Positions 35,445 through 44,952 of a DNA stretch of 64,000 bases are shown here, piece after piece. The stretch is from Mesotoga infera. Lineage in GTDB: Bacteria > Thermotogota > Thermotogae > Petrotogales > Kosmotogaceae. The notes beneath the pieces were generated by a model that saw nothing but the letters and a program-made list of their open reading frames with translations, searched no databases and was not told the DNA's origin. Numbering within the stretch: position 1 is the stretch's first letter; each line of letters begins with the position of its first letter. Both the position numbers and the translations under genes were made by a program. Location: contig NZ_LS974202.1 in NCBI RefSeq assembly GCF_900157305.1, positions 62,001-126,000 of the forward strand, read 5' to 3'.

Positions 35445-36400
35445 AGTTCAAGTGTATCCTTCGGTGTTTCTGTCATTATTCTCGTAACTTCGAATTTCAA
35501 ATCATCATCGATCAGCGAGAATATATAACCGTAAACGTAGTTGAAATACTGCATGGTCGGTCCATCGAAATAAGCGGTATTCAACGACGCGATGTGCTCT
35601 TTGATCAATATAGGCAGATTGCTGGAAGCCTTCGAATACTCTTTTTCGTTCTCGGAAAAGCGATCGAGCAGATTCTTCAATCTATCGATAGCCTTCCTGT
35701 TGTAGCGTCCGTACCTGGCACTTCTAAGTTCTTCCACCTTTTCTTCAGCGACTCTGTAGAAAGCAGTTTTAAGTTCCTGATAACGTTCTCCGAGAGTTTC
35801 TTCCAGTAGAGAGACATCGATCATTGATTCGATCGAAGCCGCATGGTTCATTGCTCTTCTTATGCCCATTTCGTCGTCAGAGACTTTGATACCTTCGAGA
35901 ATGCTCTCGAGTTCCAGCAGTACTTCTTTGTTTTTTTCAATCTGTCGTTGCTTTATTTCGTCTTCGCGTCGAGCTTTTAGCTGTTCGAATTCCTCCCTGA
36001 TTTCGAGTAGTTTTTTCGAATATTGTTCAACAAGAGCCATGGAATTGTTTCCAGCGTTTCTGCTGAGCTCTTCCAGAGCCCTTTCACCACGGGCCATGAT
36101 GTCTTCGATCTCTTTTTCGCTTTTTGCGACTTTCAGGTCCGCGAATATCTTTTCCATAAGAGTCTTGAAGATATCGGCATTCTGCGGAAAACGATTGGCA
36201 GCAGCGCTCAGCACCAGTCTACTCTCAAATTCCTGGTTCTTCTTTTGGAGTTCCTTGTAACGCTTTATATACTCTTCGGGGCCGGGTTCTCTGGTGAATT
36301 TGAATTCGTAGGGTCCCAAAAAGATACCACCCTCTCTTTTAACAAGCCTGTAGCAGAGATATCCCAGAATGATGAGAGCAATTATAGATATTACCAGCAT
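35441..36400 (-). CDS. Hypothetical membrane-anchored coiled-coil protein
   Basis: 319 residues. An N-terminal membrane helix (MLVISIIALIILGYLCYRLV) is followed by a long charged helical region (about 45-250), rich in Glu, Lys and Arg with coiled-coil spacing, and a less charged C-terminal 60 residues. The charged body is likely cytoplasmic, since basic KREGG follows the helix. I know no family for it. Start at the ATG at 36400, with GGAGGG six bases before; the open frame to 36445 lacks a site. Co-translated with the 156-residue protein through an ATGA overlap. Confidence 0.65.
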   Translation of the reverse strand: MLVISIIALIILGYLCYRLVKREGGIFLGPYEFKFTREPGPEEYIKRYKELQKKNQEFESRLVLSAAANRFPQNADIFKTLMEKIFADLKVAKSEKEIEDIMARGERALEELSRNAGNNSMALVEQYSKKLLEIREEFEQLKARREDEIKQRQIEKNKEVLLELESILEGIKVSDDEMGIRRAMNHAASIESMIDVSLLEETLGERYQELKTAFYRVAEEKVEELRSARYGRYNRKAIDRLKNLLDRFSENEKEYSKASSNLPILIKEHIASLNTAYFDGPTMQYFNYVYGYIFSLIDDDLKFEVTRIMTETPKDTLEL

Positions 36401-36614
36401 TACGGTCCCTCCTTGCGAGTATTCGAATGGAGCGTGTACTTGCAATATATGAAGTTCTAGTTTTCAAATAGTATAGAACTATGTTCACCTAAATCCCGTT
36501 CCAGAATGAAATTTATTGCGTGAAATACCGACTCTTTCAGAATCCTTACGAATAAAATGATAACACGGGTAGGCCCATTGTTGGAAAGCGCCATCACCGT
36601 TTATTGGGGCAGGT

Positions 36615-37649
36615 TTACCGGGTGTTGAGATCTCGTTTGATGTGGACAGGAAAAATTCCGGACAAGAATGAAACCACGCCGGTCGGTAAAAATCTTATGG
36701 CCAGATAAACCACTAATATATTGATAAACCAGTACAGAATCCAAAACTTTCTGAGAATCTCTATAGGATCTCCGAAAAGATCGAAAAGAGGATAGACGAG
36801 TACTCCTGCAGCGATATGATAGCCAAGCACGAAAAGTGTATTCCTTCCTATTCTAGAAAAGAAGTCCGCCATTTTACGAAATTTCTCGATTATTCTTGAA
36901 ACACCTATGATAGAGACGATACCGGAAAGTGCGGCGACTATGTATATCAAAGGTTGTGGACCGAAGTAGTCTTCCATCAGATAGACTTCGCCACAAAGGA
37001 AAGACGATGACGCGTAAATCGCGAACGCTACTAGCAAGACCGGCCAGCTGATTTTAGGGATCCTATCTTTCTTTTCTTGCATGGCCTTTCCAAGTGCGAA
37101 ATATGGTGTAACGGCAAGGGCTACGTCGATTTTGAAAGGCAAAGAACCTCTGAAAAAGAACATCGAAACGAACCCTACAAGAATACCTATCGTAAGTATC
37201 TTCAATCTCTTGAACAATATGTAATAGATCTCCATAACGAAGACAGCGGGCAAAAACCAGAGAGGTATGATATTGAAGGGCATTATGCCAAGCGCAGTCC
37301 TTACTAGTAAGATGTTCCATACGACGTCTATTACAGGCAAATCCAGCTCGGTCCGCTTAGAGATGACCCAGGCCAGTAACCAGATCCCAAGATTTATAAG
37401 AGACATGAAATAGTATGGAACCATCAGCTGCTTAAATCTCTTCTTGATACTGAAGATAATCGGTGCGTCTCTCGAGATCAACCCGGAAAGGAAAAAGAAA
37501 GTGCATGCTGCAGGGTTTATAAGATCGGCAACCAGCTGCGGGGGCAGTGTGTGAAAGAGAACCACCAGAGACATCAAAAAACCTCTGGAGATATCTATCC
37601 AGGCAATTCTGTCCATTTTGATTGAGGATGACGCGTCTGGAGCTTGCAT
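36615..37649 (-). CDS. Acyltransferase-3 family membrane protein
   Basis: 344 residues with about 10 membrane helices. The start pattern DRIAWIDISRGFLMSLVVLFHT carries the conserved D-x-x-R-G and the catalytic histidine near LFHT. TFFFLSGLISRD is also typical. Such proteins O-acylate (often acetylate) sugars of cell-surface polysaccharides or lipids. Start is probably the ATG at 37649, with a weak GTGG site; an ATG at 37613 is the alternative. No neighbouring glycan cluster, so the acceptor is unknown. Confidence 0.8.
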   Translation of the reverse strand: MQAPDASSSIKMDRIAWIDISRGFLMSLVVLFHTLPPQLVADLINPAACTFFFLSGLISRDAPIIFSIKKRFKQLMVPYYFMSLINLGIWLLAWVISKRTELDLPVIDVVWNILLVRTALGIMPFNIIPLWFLPAVFVMEIYYILFKRLKILTIGILVGFVSMFFFRGSLPFKIDVALAVTPYFALGKAMQEKKDRIPKISWPVLLVAFAIYASSSFLCGEVYLMEDYFGPQPLIYIVAALSGIVSIIGVSRIIEKFRKMADFFSRIGRNTLFVLGYHIAAGVLVYPLFDLFGDPIEILRKFWILYWFINILVVYLAIRFLPTGVVSFLSGIFPVHIKRDLNTR

Positions 37650-37783
37650 GCCGAACAACCACCCGTTATGATCATTGCCATCAGTATAGCATAGTGGTGC
37701 GACACGGTGGATAAATGTCATCGTAGGCCGTTGCCTGAAGAGTAGAACTTATAAATTGCATCTAGCTGAAACTATCCGATTTC

Positions 37784-38764
37784 TTACCTGTACGAAAATT
37801 CCTCAAGAAAGTCGTACAACACTCCGGCCGTTGTGAAAGCGAGGGCCGTTACCGTATCGGCCGCCCCGTAATATATCGCGATTCTACCGGTATCAGCATC
37901 TTGAATGCTGGCACACGGGAAGATTACATTAGGTACATCCCCGACGTTCTCGTAGAGCATACGCGGATTTAGAATGTAATGTTTGGACCTTTTTATAACC
38001 TTCCAGGGTTTCTCTAGATCGAGCAAGGCTACGCCGGCACTGTAAACAAAACCGTTGCAGGAAGTCCAGACACCATGATAAATCAGCAACCAACCTTCCG
38101 AGGTTTCTATTGGAACCGGCCCGGCTCCGACCTTCGTGGATTGCCAGCCTGTTGTGGGCGACATGACGTGCCTGTGACATCCCCAATGAATCATATCTGG
38201 ACTTTCGCTGTAAAAGATATCGCCGAAGGGAGTGTGGCCGTTGTCGCTGGGCCGGCTGAGCATGGCGAATTTACCATTTATCTTTCTTGGAAAGAGAACT
38301 CCGTTGCGGTTGAAGGGAAGGAAGGCGTTTTCGAGCTGATAGAAATTCTTAAAATCGTAAGTGTAGCCGACGCCGATCGTCGGTCCGTAATACCCGTTGC
38401 ACCAGGTAATGTAATACCGGTCTTCGATCCAGACTACTCTGGGGTCGTAACCGTAGATAAAATAGCTTATCTCAGGTTCTTCGGATTGAAACTCAATGCG
38501 TTTCTGATCTATTTTCCACGAAAGCCCATCCCGACTCCTACCGGCATGGAGCTGCATTATGAGTTCTTTTGTATCTGCACGAAAGACCCCGCTGTATCCG
38601 TTTTTGTCGGCTACCACTGCGCTGTTGAATATACTGTTGGCTCCTTTGATCGCTTCACGCGTGATAATTGGATTTTTCGTATATCTCCAGACCGGATCGT
38701 CGTTGCCAGGCCTCTCCTCCCAGGGCAAGTCCGGAAGCTTTTGGCCTATTATCCTGATGCCCAT
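37784..38764 (-). CDS. GH130-family glycoside phosphorylase
   Basis: 326 residues forming a five-bladed beta-propeller family member. Conserved features are NPIITRE, NSIFNSAVV, the catalytic aspartate in GYDPRVVW (Asp107), YYITWCNGYYGPT and LLIYHGV. GH130 enzymes phosphorolyse beta-1,4-mannosidic links in manno-oligosaccharides or mannosyl-glucose, giving mannose 1-phosphate. It is the last gene of an operon with an oligosaccharide-type importer, a GH1 enzyme and a LacI regulator. Thermotoga maritima has a comparable GH130 gene beside a peptide-family mannoside importer. ATG with GGGGGAG seven bases before. Confidence 0.88.
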   Translation of the reverse strand: MGIRIIGQKLPDLPWEERPGNDDPVWRYTKNPIITREAIKGANSIFNSAVVADKNGYSGVFRADTKELIMQLHAGRSRDGLSWKIDQKRIEFQSEEPEISYFIYGYDPRVVWIEDRYYITWCNGYYGPTIGVGYTYDFKNFYQLENAFLPFNRNGVLFPRKINGKFAMLSRPSDNGHTPFGDIFYSESPDMIHWGCHRHVMSPTTGWQSTKVGAGPVPIETSEGWLLIYHGVWTSCNGFVYSAGVALLDLEKPWKVIKRSKHYILNPRMLYENVGDVPNVIFPCASIQDADTGRIAIYYGAADTVTALAFTTAGVLYDFLEEFSYR

Positions 38765-38790
38765 GGAAACACTCCCCCTTTGACACTCTT

Positions 38791-39786
38791 CTATACGGCC
38801 TTAACGGATTCTCTTTCTATTATCGCTGTTGGTAACACGATGTTCCTGAAAACCCTCTTTTGTGTGGATTTCAATCTCTCTATCAGCAGCTGTGCGGCAG
38901 CGCTTCCCATCTCTATTCTAGGTTGTGAGACCGTGGTTAGCGAAGGGATGGTGTACGGCGCGTGTACGGCATCGTCGAAACCGATCACAGATACATCGTC
39001 AGGAACGTGAATGTGGTTTCTGTGTAGTTCCTGAATAGCCCCCATTGCCACGTGGTCGTTCACGGCGAAAATGGCGGTGAAGTCGATTCCCGAAAAATGT
39101 AGATAATCACGGATTGCCTCCTGTCCATGATGAGGTTCGAAACCACCTATTCTGGCTACTTTGAGATTGAAGTCTGGAGCTCTGGTGGCGAACTTCCTGA
39201 GTCCCCTAAGTCTGTCCCTGGAAGCGTGCACATCCTCCTGACCGGGGAGGAAGAGAACGTGTCTGTGTCCCCTGTCATAAAGGTATTTCGCCACGCAGTA
39301 TGCTGCCGATGCGTTGTCTATATTAACGGAATCGGCCCGGATTTCCCTAATGGGAGAATCGACGGCTACCACCGCGATACCGCTCTGAATGAACCTGTTC
39401 AACATGTGTTCGTCGCTGTGAAGCGTTGCGACTATCACCCCATCGACCTTTCTCTGGAAGTATTCATTAAGGATTTCCTGCTCGCGGCTCACCATTTCTC
39501 TTGCCATGGCTAACATTACGTTGAAACCGTTTCTGTGGGCGTACTCTTCAATACCCATGAAGATCTCTCCGTAGTGATTGCCCATGGTGTTGGGCAACAG
39601 CACTCCCAGAGTTCTGTATAGACTACGCTTGCGTATCGAGGGCATTGGGTGGTAGTTAAGCCTATTTATCACCCTCAATACGCGTATCTTGGTATCCTCG
39701 GAAACGTAGCCACTTCCATTCAGAACGCGTGAAACAGTTGCTATGGAAACTTCCGCCTCGGCAGCGACATCTTTGATCGTAACCAC
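38791..39786 (-). CDS. LacI-family transcriptional regulator
   Basis: 331 residues. HTH: VTIKDVAAEAEVSIATVSRVLNGSG, hinge near residue 50-60, then a periplasmic-binding-like sensor domain (LGVLLPNTMGNHYGEIFMGIEEYA ... VSVIGFDDAVHAPYTIPSLTTVSQP). It probably represses or derepresses the mannoside operon in which it lies, responding to an incoming oligosaccharide. Only 13 bases separate it from the GH1 gene, so its operator should be far upstream, ahead of the binding-protein gene, where a repeated heptamer is found. GTG start with GGGGGAAGG before it. Confidence 0.9.
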   Translation of the reverse strand: MVTIKDVAAEAEVSIATVSRVLNGSGYVSEDTKIRVLRVINRLNYHPMPSIRKRSLYRTLGVLLPNTMGNHYGEIFMGIEEYAHRNGFNVMLAMAREMVSREQEILNEYFQRKVDGVIVATLHSDEHMLNRFIQSGIAVVAVDSPIREIRADSVNIDNASAAYCVAKYLYDRGHRHVLFLPGQEDVHASRDRLRGLRKFATRAPDFNLKVARIGGFEPHHGQEAIRDYLHFSGIDFTAIFAVNDHVAMGAIQELHRNHIHVPDDVSVIGFDDAVHAPYTIPSLTTVSQPRIEMGSAAAQLLIERLKSTQKRVFRNIVLPTAIIERESVKAV

Positions 39787-39799
39787 TGAAACCTTCCCC

Positions 39800-41170
39800 C
39801 TATTCTATAAGTAGGTCCGTGTCGAAAATACTGTAAGGTGTTACAAGCATCTTTTCAAAGTTTTTCACTGTACCCTGCCCAATAATTTCCTTGAAAAGGT
39901 AGAACGAAGGTCTTGGTGTAAGTTTCCCGTCGGAAAAATCCACTCCGATCAACCCGAATCGCTTTCCCAGACCGGACGACCATTCGTAATTATCGGTGAG
40001 CGACCAATGGAGATATCCTTTTATGTTGTAACCTTCTTCCAGCAGTTTCTCCAGAGCTTTGAGATGGCTTATCAGGTAGTAAGGTCTGTAGCGATCGGCC
40101 ATATCTGCAATACCGTTTTCCATTACATACACAGGCACGTCGTACCTTCTACAAATCGTCTTCAGTATATTGTACAGCCCTTCGGGATAGATCTCCCAGC
40201 CGAAGTCTCCCGTCGGTCTTCCATATCCGGAAGGTGAATTGGGTTCACAACTCTGTCCATAGCCTCTGAGAGTTCTGTATCCATTATCGCTAGAGGGATC
40301 GCTCTCTACAACCATCCTTGAGTAATAGTTACAACCCAGAAAATCAAGTTTTTTTGAGATTCGATCAACAAATTCAAACTGAGTCTTTTTCATCGCCAAA
40401 TTTACGGCCGTTTCCTCCCCGTCGATCCAGCTAAATGCGTAGATGAGCCCTACCGGTAGATCGGATGTCTTCTTAAGTTCATCATATGCAGCAAGGTGAG
40501 CTTCGATCAGGTTATTTCGGGCAACTTCTACCAGTTCAGGCCTTATGATCGAGGGAGGAAAACCTGAAGCCCTGTTTCTATAGCCAAGCATGGCTACAAC
40601 ATTGGGTTCGTTTTGAGTTGACCACATATCCACTAGATCGCCAAGCTCCCTGCCACAAAGCGCAGCGAACTTTCTAAACTGCTCGACTGATCTGGGATCG
40701 ACCCAGCCTCCAGACGTGAAATCGAATGATCTGTTTACCTTAATTGGATCGTGAAGCCAGACGGGCAGTGTGAAGTGGTTAAGATTGACCACCACTTTCA
40801 TCCCCCGTTCCTTGATATCTTCGATGACTTTTCGGTAATGCATTAGAGCACTACGGTCACAGATCTCTCCAATCTCAACATCGTTTATATCAAAAGTGGG
40901 GGATGGCAAAATCCTCGACCATTCCAGACCTATTCTCACTATTTTCATTCCCGAGAAAGCGGCTAGCCTGTGATACTCTCCGTAATTTTCCCAGTAATTC
41001 GGGCCATCTTCGGGATAATCGCCGCTCACGATACCGTTTTCGATGTTCAACTTGTCGTGAGTCCACAGATACCAATCCGAACCGCGGTCAACACTTTCTG
41101 GACAGGCTCTACCCATCTCGAATTGAAATCCTGACAGAGAAACACCGAATTCAAAATCTTTGCCAAACAT
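39800..41170 (-). CDS. GH1-family beta-glycosidase
   Basis: 456 residues, no leader, so cytoplasmic. The acid/base glutamate is Glu188 in STQNEPN and the nucleophile is Glu351 in YVMENGI; LHWSLTDNYEWSSG is the conserved aglycone-site loop. The sequence starts FEFGVSLSGFQFEMG and looks closer to the archaeal LacS/beta-mannosidase branch than to the usual bacterial beta-glucosidases. It probably hydrolyses imported beta-mannosides or beta-glucosides next to the GH130 phosphorylase. The ATG follows GGAGATG; it lies four bases after the ATPase gene. Confidence 0.9.
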   Translation of the reverse strand: MFGKDFEFGVSLSGFQFEMGRACPESVDRGSDWYLWTHDKLNIENGIVSGDYPEDGPNYWENYGEYHRLAAFSGMKIVRIGLEWSRILPSPTFDINDVEIGEICDRSALMHYRKVIEDIKERGMKVVVNLNHFTLPVWLHDPIKVNRSFDFTSGGWVDPRSVEQFRKFAALCGRELGDLVDMWSTQNEPNVVAMLGYRNRASGFPPSIIRPELVEVARNNLIEAHLAAYDELKKTSDLPVGLIYAFSWIDGEETAVNLAMKKTQFEFVDRISKKLDFLGCNYYSRMVVESDPSSDNGYRTLRGYGQSCEPNSPSGYGRPTGDFGWEIYPEGLYNILKTICRRYDVPVYVMENGIADMADRYRPYYLISHLKALEKLLEEGYNIKGYLHWSLTDNYEWSSGLGKRFGLIGVDFSDGKLTPRPSFYLFKEIIGQGTVKNFEKMLVTPYSIFDTDLLIE

Positions 41171-41174
41171 ATGT

Positions 41175-42077
41175 TCATCTCCTTTTTACGGCTACATAGT
41201 GATCTTTTTCAACTTCCACCATTTCGAGTTCTCCGTCTTCAGCGGGATCGAAACACTTCAAACTATGTTTCTCGTTTTTCTGAAGACTGTCGATGTCCTT
41301 CCATTTTCTATCCAACCTCGGTACTGAGGAGATGAGTCTACGAGTGTAATGGTGAATGGGATTAAGAAAGACCCGGTTGGTACTTCCCATTTCAACAACA
41401 TGACCTCTGTACAATATGACCGCCTTTTCGCTAAGATAGTATCCAAGAGACAGATCGTGAGTTATGAAGAGTATCGAAAGCCCACCTTTCTTCAGATCGG
41501 CGAGGAGATTAAGGATGTCGATCCTTGTCGAGGCGTCCAGCATACTGATAAGTTCGTCGGCCACAAGGAAACTAACATCCAGCAACAGAGCCCTGGATAT
41601 GAGGATTCTCTGTAACTGCCCTCCACTGAGCTGGTGGGGATACTTTCCAAGAACCTGTTCAGAGTCCAGTCCAACTTTCTTGAGGGCCGAATCCACTTTG
41701 TCAATCCACTCGCTTTGGCGCAATTCTTTGAAAAAGACGTCGTGCAAGTTCTCAAAGACTCTATCAACCTTGAAAATGGGGTTGTATGAACTGAAAGGAT
41801 CTTGAAAGACGCCCTGGACTTTTTTGTAGTACTGTCTCAATTCCGCTCCTTTTATTGTGCTTATGTTCCGTTCGTCAAGCTTTATCTCACCTGAAGTTAT
41901 GGTTAGAAGCCTCAATATCATCTTTCCTATGGTGCTCTTGCCGCTCCCGCTCTCTCCTATTAGAGAAGTCACTTCGCCTCTTTCAATTTTGAACGAAACG
42001 TTGTTTACAGCCTTGAACCGCCCAGAAGAAAACGCGCCCGTCTTGAAAACTTTGGTGAGGTTTATTAGCTCAAGCAT
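41175..42077 (-). CDS. Peptide/oligosaccharide ABC importer ATPase (OppF-like)
   Basis: 300 residues. Walker A is GESGSGKST, the Q-loop region GVFQDPFSSYNP, the signature LSGGQLQR, Walker B FLVADE and the switch histidine FITHD. The D-loop region reads ELISMLDAS where EPTSALDVS is usual, an unusual but probably tolerated change. The C-terminal region (HHYTRRLISSVP) is the OppD/F extension. It powers the importer with the gene upstream. It begins on the base after the upstream stop. Substrate likely an oligosaccharide given the operon. Confidence 0.9.
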   Translation of the reverse strand: MLELINLTKVFKTGAFSSGRFKAVNNVSFKIERGEVTSLIGESGSGKSTIGKMILRLLTITSGEIKLDERNISTIKGAELRQYYKKVQGVFQDPFSSYNPIFKVDRVFENLHDVFFKELRQSEWIDKVDSALKKVGLDSEQVLGKYPHQLSGGQLQRILISRALLLDVSFLVADELISMLDASTRIDILNLLADLKKGGLSILFITHDLSLGYYLSEKAVILYRGHVVEMGSTNRVFLNPIHHYTRRLISSVPRLDRKWKDIDSLQKNEKHSLKCFDPAEDGELEMVEVEKDHYVAVKRR

Positions 42078-43028
42078 TTATTTCACTCTCCAGCATGCCA
42101 CCCAATGGTTCGGTTCGATTTCGATCATGGGAGGCTCTTCTTTACATTTCTCGAAAGCTTGCGGGCAGCGTTCTTTGAATCTGCAACCCGGCGGGGGGGA
42201 GAGGAGTTGAGGTGGTTTTCCCGGTATTCCTTTCAGCCTTTTATCGTTGTGGTATACACCGACCTCGGGTAGAGAAGAGATCAGCATTTCCGTGTATGGA
42301 TGGATGGGCTTATTAATTATGATTTCTGTTCCGGCACGCTCGACCAGCTTTCCGGCATACATTATTATTATCGAATCGGCTATCTGGTAGAGAATCGAGA
42401 TATCGTGGGTGACGAAGATCACGCTTTTTACAAGTATTTTGTCTCTGAATTCGACGATCATCTCCGCAACGGCCCGCTGGGTCGAAACATCGAGGGCCGA
42501 AGTGATCTCATCGGCGATCAGAAGCGACGGGTTCAACAGTGTGGAGATAACCATCACCGCTCTTTGTTTCATACCTCCGGAAAGTTCCACAGGGTACATA
42601 TCGAGTACTGCCCTGTCGAGATTGACTACATCCAGCCTCCTGTTAAGTTCAGGAAGAATTTCATCGTACCCCACTCCATGGCAGTTCAGGAGATCCGAGA
42701 TAAGTCTACGCAATTTCACGGTGGGATTGAGAGCGTTCATGGCATACTGAGGTATTATCGAAATCTTTTTATATCTGAAGCCACCCATTTTCTTATGATC
42801 CTGTAAGGGGAGCTCGTTCCCATCCAGCGAGACATACCCTCCGACGAATTTCATGGGAAGACGCAATGTTATCAACGAATTGCTGAGTGTTGATTTTCCG
42901 CACCCCGACTCTCCCACAATTCCGGCTATCTCTCCGTCGCGAATATCGAAAGTGACCCCGTCGAGAGCCTTCACATCTCCTTTTAGCGTCTGGTAATACA
43001 CCCTCAGATTGGAGACATTAAGAGACAT
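42078..43028 (-). CDS. Peptide/oligosaccharide ABC importer ATPase (OppD-like)
   Basis: 316 residues. Walker A is GESGCGKST, the Q-loop region IIPQYAMNALNPT, signature LSGGMKQR, Walker B LLIADE followed by ITSALDVST, and FVTHD. The C-terminal extension has cysteines in CRFKERCPQAFEKC and a late VAC, the four-cysteine pattern seen in Opp/Dpp ATPases that may hold an iron-sulfur cluster. I prefer the ATG at 43028, eight bases after GGGAG; a GTG two codons upstream (43034) overlaps the previous stop. Confidence 0.9.
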   Translation of the reverse strand: MSLNVSNLRVYYQTLKGDVKALDGVTFDIRDGEIAGIVGESGCGKSTLSNSLITLRLPMKFVGGYVSLDGNELPLQDHKKMGGFRYKKISIIPQYAMNALNPTVKLRRLISDLLNCHGVGYDEILPELNRRLDVVNLDRAVLDMYPVELSGGMKQRAVMVISTLLNPSLLIADEITSALDVSTQRAVAEMIVEFRDKILVKSVIFVTHDISILYQIADSIIIMYAGKLVERAGTEIIINKPIHPYTEMLISSLPEVGVYHNDKRLKGIPGKPPQLLSPPPGCRFKERCPQAFEKCKEEPPMIEIEPNHWVACWRVK

Positions 43029-43030
43029 GA

Positions 43031-43879
43031 TCACATCTCCCTCAACTTCGGATTGAAAACTTCATCGAGACCTGTGTTCATGAAATACAACGCTCCAACT
43101 ATGGCCGTTATGGCAACTCCCGGCGGTATCAACCACCACCACATCCCGAGTTGAATCGCGCTCCAGAGAACAGCGTTCTGCATCATAAGCCCCAGTGAAA
43201 TTCCCTGAGTGGGACCCAACCCGATAAAATCCAGGGTAACGGCTGCGAGTATCGCCCCTCCGAACTGGAGTATAAAGGTCATGAACAGGTACGACATCAT
43301 GTTAGGCGCTATCTCTTTAAAAATTATCTTCGAAGGTTTCATACCTGTAATCCTTGCAAGATCTACGAAATCTCTAGTTCTCAAGGTGAAAGTCTGTGCC
43401 CTTATCGCCCTCGCCGCCCATGGCCAGGCGGTAAGACCTATAAAAACACTCTCTACAAGTATCCCCCTGTAGGGTAAGTATGCCGCGACTATCAACAAAA
43501 GTGCCAGTGTAGGTATCACGGTGACTATGTTGGTCAACATGTTAAGCAGTTCGTCAACCATACCTCCTCGATAACCAGCGAAGAAGCCAACGAGGATTCC
43601 TAGCAAGGTCGAGAGACCACCGGCGACCAGCCCGACTATGAAAGTGGCCCTGAGACCGTGAACCGTCTGGGAAAAAACATCCTGACCAAAGGTCGTGGTC
43701 CCCAGCCAGAACTCGTTCGATGGTGGGCGGTAACCCGGTCCGGCGTAATCGAGGGGTCCATACCTGGCAAAGAAGGGGCCAAAGACAGCCAACAACACGA
43801 AGAATAAGAGTATGAAAAGGCCGACTTTCAAGCGCCCGTTTTTCAGTGCGAAATATAAAAACTCGTTCTTTATCTTCAT
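43031..43879 (-). CDS. ABC importer permease (DppC/OppC-like)
   Basis: 282 residues with about six membrane helices. An N-terminal OppC-type segment precedes YAGPGYRPPSNEFWLGTTTFGQDVFSQTVHGLRATFIVGLVAG. The EAA-like loop (DFVDLARITGMKPSKIIFKEIAPN) contacts the ATPase. It pairs with the upstream permease. The ATG at 43879 overlaps the previous stop (ATGA), with GGGAG seven bases before; the longer open frame to 43987 lies inside the neighbouring gene and is not used. Confidence 0.9.
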   Translation of the reverse strand: MKIKNEFLYFALKNGRLKVGLFILLFFVLLAVFGPFFARYGPLDYAGPGYRPPSNEFWLGTTTFGQDVFSQTVHGLRATFIVGLVAGGLSTLLGILVGFFAGYRGGMVDELLNMLTNIVTVIPTLALLLIVAAYLPYRGILVESVFIGLTAWPWAARAIRAQTFTLRTRDFVDLARITGMKPSKIIFKEIAPNMMSYLFMTFILQFGGAILAAVTLDFIGLGPTQGISLGLMMQNAVLWSAIQLGMWWWLIPPGVAITAIVGALYFMNTGLDEVFNPKLREM

Positions 43880-44868
43880 ACTGTCTCTCCCACCGAGGAA
43901 TGTCGGATCCTCGGATCGATAAGAATGTATGCAAAATCCAGTATTATGTTGGCCAGCAAGACTCCAATTATTATGAAGAGAAAACACCCTTGAATTAGAA
44001 AGTAATCCTGATTCAGTATCGCTTCTTTGAGCAAATGTCCTATACCTGGATAAGAGAAAACCACCTCCGTGGCGAGTGCGCCGGCAACTATGACACCCAA
44101 TTGAAGGGCCAGCCCTGTTATTTGAGGGAGCACTGCGTTTTTATAAGCGTAACGCCTTATCAGTTTTCGCGAGGCTCCAAGTGATTCGAGGTATCTGCAA
44201 TATTCGGCTTCCAGTTCGTAAATAATCATGTTGCGCATCCCAATAGCCCAACCTCCGAACTGTACAATAAAGAGAGAGCTGAAGGGGAGGATCCAGTGCT
44301 TGAAAAAATCCCAGATGAAGCCCCAACTCAAGTTTGGAACCATCGAGAAACTGTAAGCTCCCGCTATCGGAAGTATGTTCAGCGCAACCCCGAAAAACCA
44401 AGCGAGGAGTATACCCAGCCACATATAGGGTGTTGCAGTCAGCACGTACCATAGAGGCAAGACTATGCCGTCGAGCCTCTTTTTTCTGGCAGCGAAGGCA
44501 CCGAATTTATTGCCTGCTATGTAACTCAGCATGATTGCCGGGATCAGTAAAGCCAGATCAAAGGGCAGCGCCCTCGCTATTACCCGGGCAACCGGGGCCC
44601 CAGTAACATATATACTCACTCCCAGATCACCCCTGAATAGTCCTGCCCAGAATGCAAAATACTGTTGTAACGGAGGTCTGTCGAGTCCGTAGATCTCGTT
44701 TAGATACCTGGCGATCACCTCGGTGGTGTCCGAGCGGGTCGAAAACCTGGAGAGAAGGTTTTGGATGGGGTTGCCGGGCATGAATCTTGGTATCATCCAA
44801 TCTATTGTCACCGCAAAGATGAACGTGAGAAGGTAGATGACTATTTTTCTTCTGAAATAGGCTCCCAC
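43876..44868 (-). CDS. ABC importer permease (DppB/OppB-like)
   Basis: 330 residues with six helices. The N-terminus (YLLTFIFAVTIDWMIPRFMPGNPIQNLLSRF) is the typical DppB start. The coupling loop EYCRYLESLGASRKLIRRYAYKNAVLPQ and the following helix (IVAGALATEVVFSYPGIGHLL) are family-typical. Start is probably the GTG at 44868, with GGAG about nine bases before; the frame is open to 44925 but lacks a site. A hairpin separates it from the binding-protein gene. Confidence 0.88.
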   Translation of the reverse strand: MGAYFRRKIVIYLLTFIFAVTIDWMIPRFMPGNPIQNLLSRFSTRSDTTEVIARYLNEIYGLDRPPLQQYFAFWAGLFRGDLGVSIYVTGAPVARVIARALPFDLALLIPAIMLSYIAGNKFGAFAARKKRLDGIVLPLWYVLTATPYMWLGILLAWFFGVALNILPIAGAYSFSMVPNLSWGFIWDFFKHWILPFSSLFIVQFGGWAIGMRNMIIYELEAEYCRYLESLGASRKLIRRYAYKNAVLPQITGLALQLGVIVAGALATEVVFSYPGIGHLLKEAILNQDYFLIQGCFLFIIIGVLLANIILDFAYILIDPRIRHSSVGETV

Positions 44869-44912
44869 AGTCTGAGTCTCCTTCCAATAGCTTAAGAGAA
44901 CTACAGAATAGC

Positions 44913-44938
44913 CCCCGCAGAGCAAGAAATCTGCGGGG
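44913..44938 (-). terminator. Intra-operon hairpin between binding-protein and permease genes
   Basis: CCCCGCAGA (44913-44921) and TCTGCGGGG (44930-44938) form a nine-base, GC-rich stem with an 8-base loop, 15 bases after the binding-protein stop. No T run follows on the minus strand. It is more likely an mRNA-stabilising or processing element than a full terminator. Confidence 0.55.
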
Positions 44939-44952
44939 ACCGGATTGATGTA

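Noticed and set aside
38075-39010. A 311-residue plus-strand open frame antisense to GH130 and LacI genes
   Set aside because: It lies wholly across two firmly identified genes, has no ribosome site, and its translation resembles no protein family.
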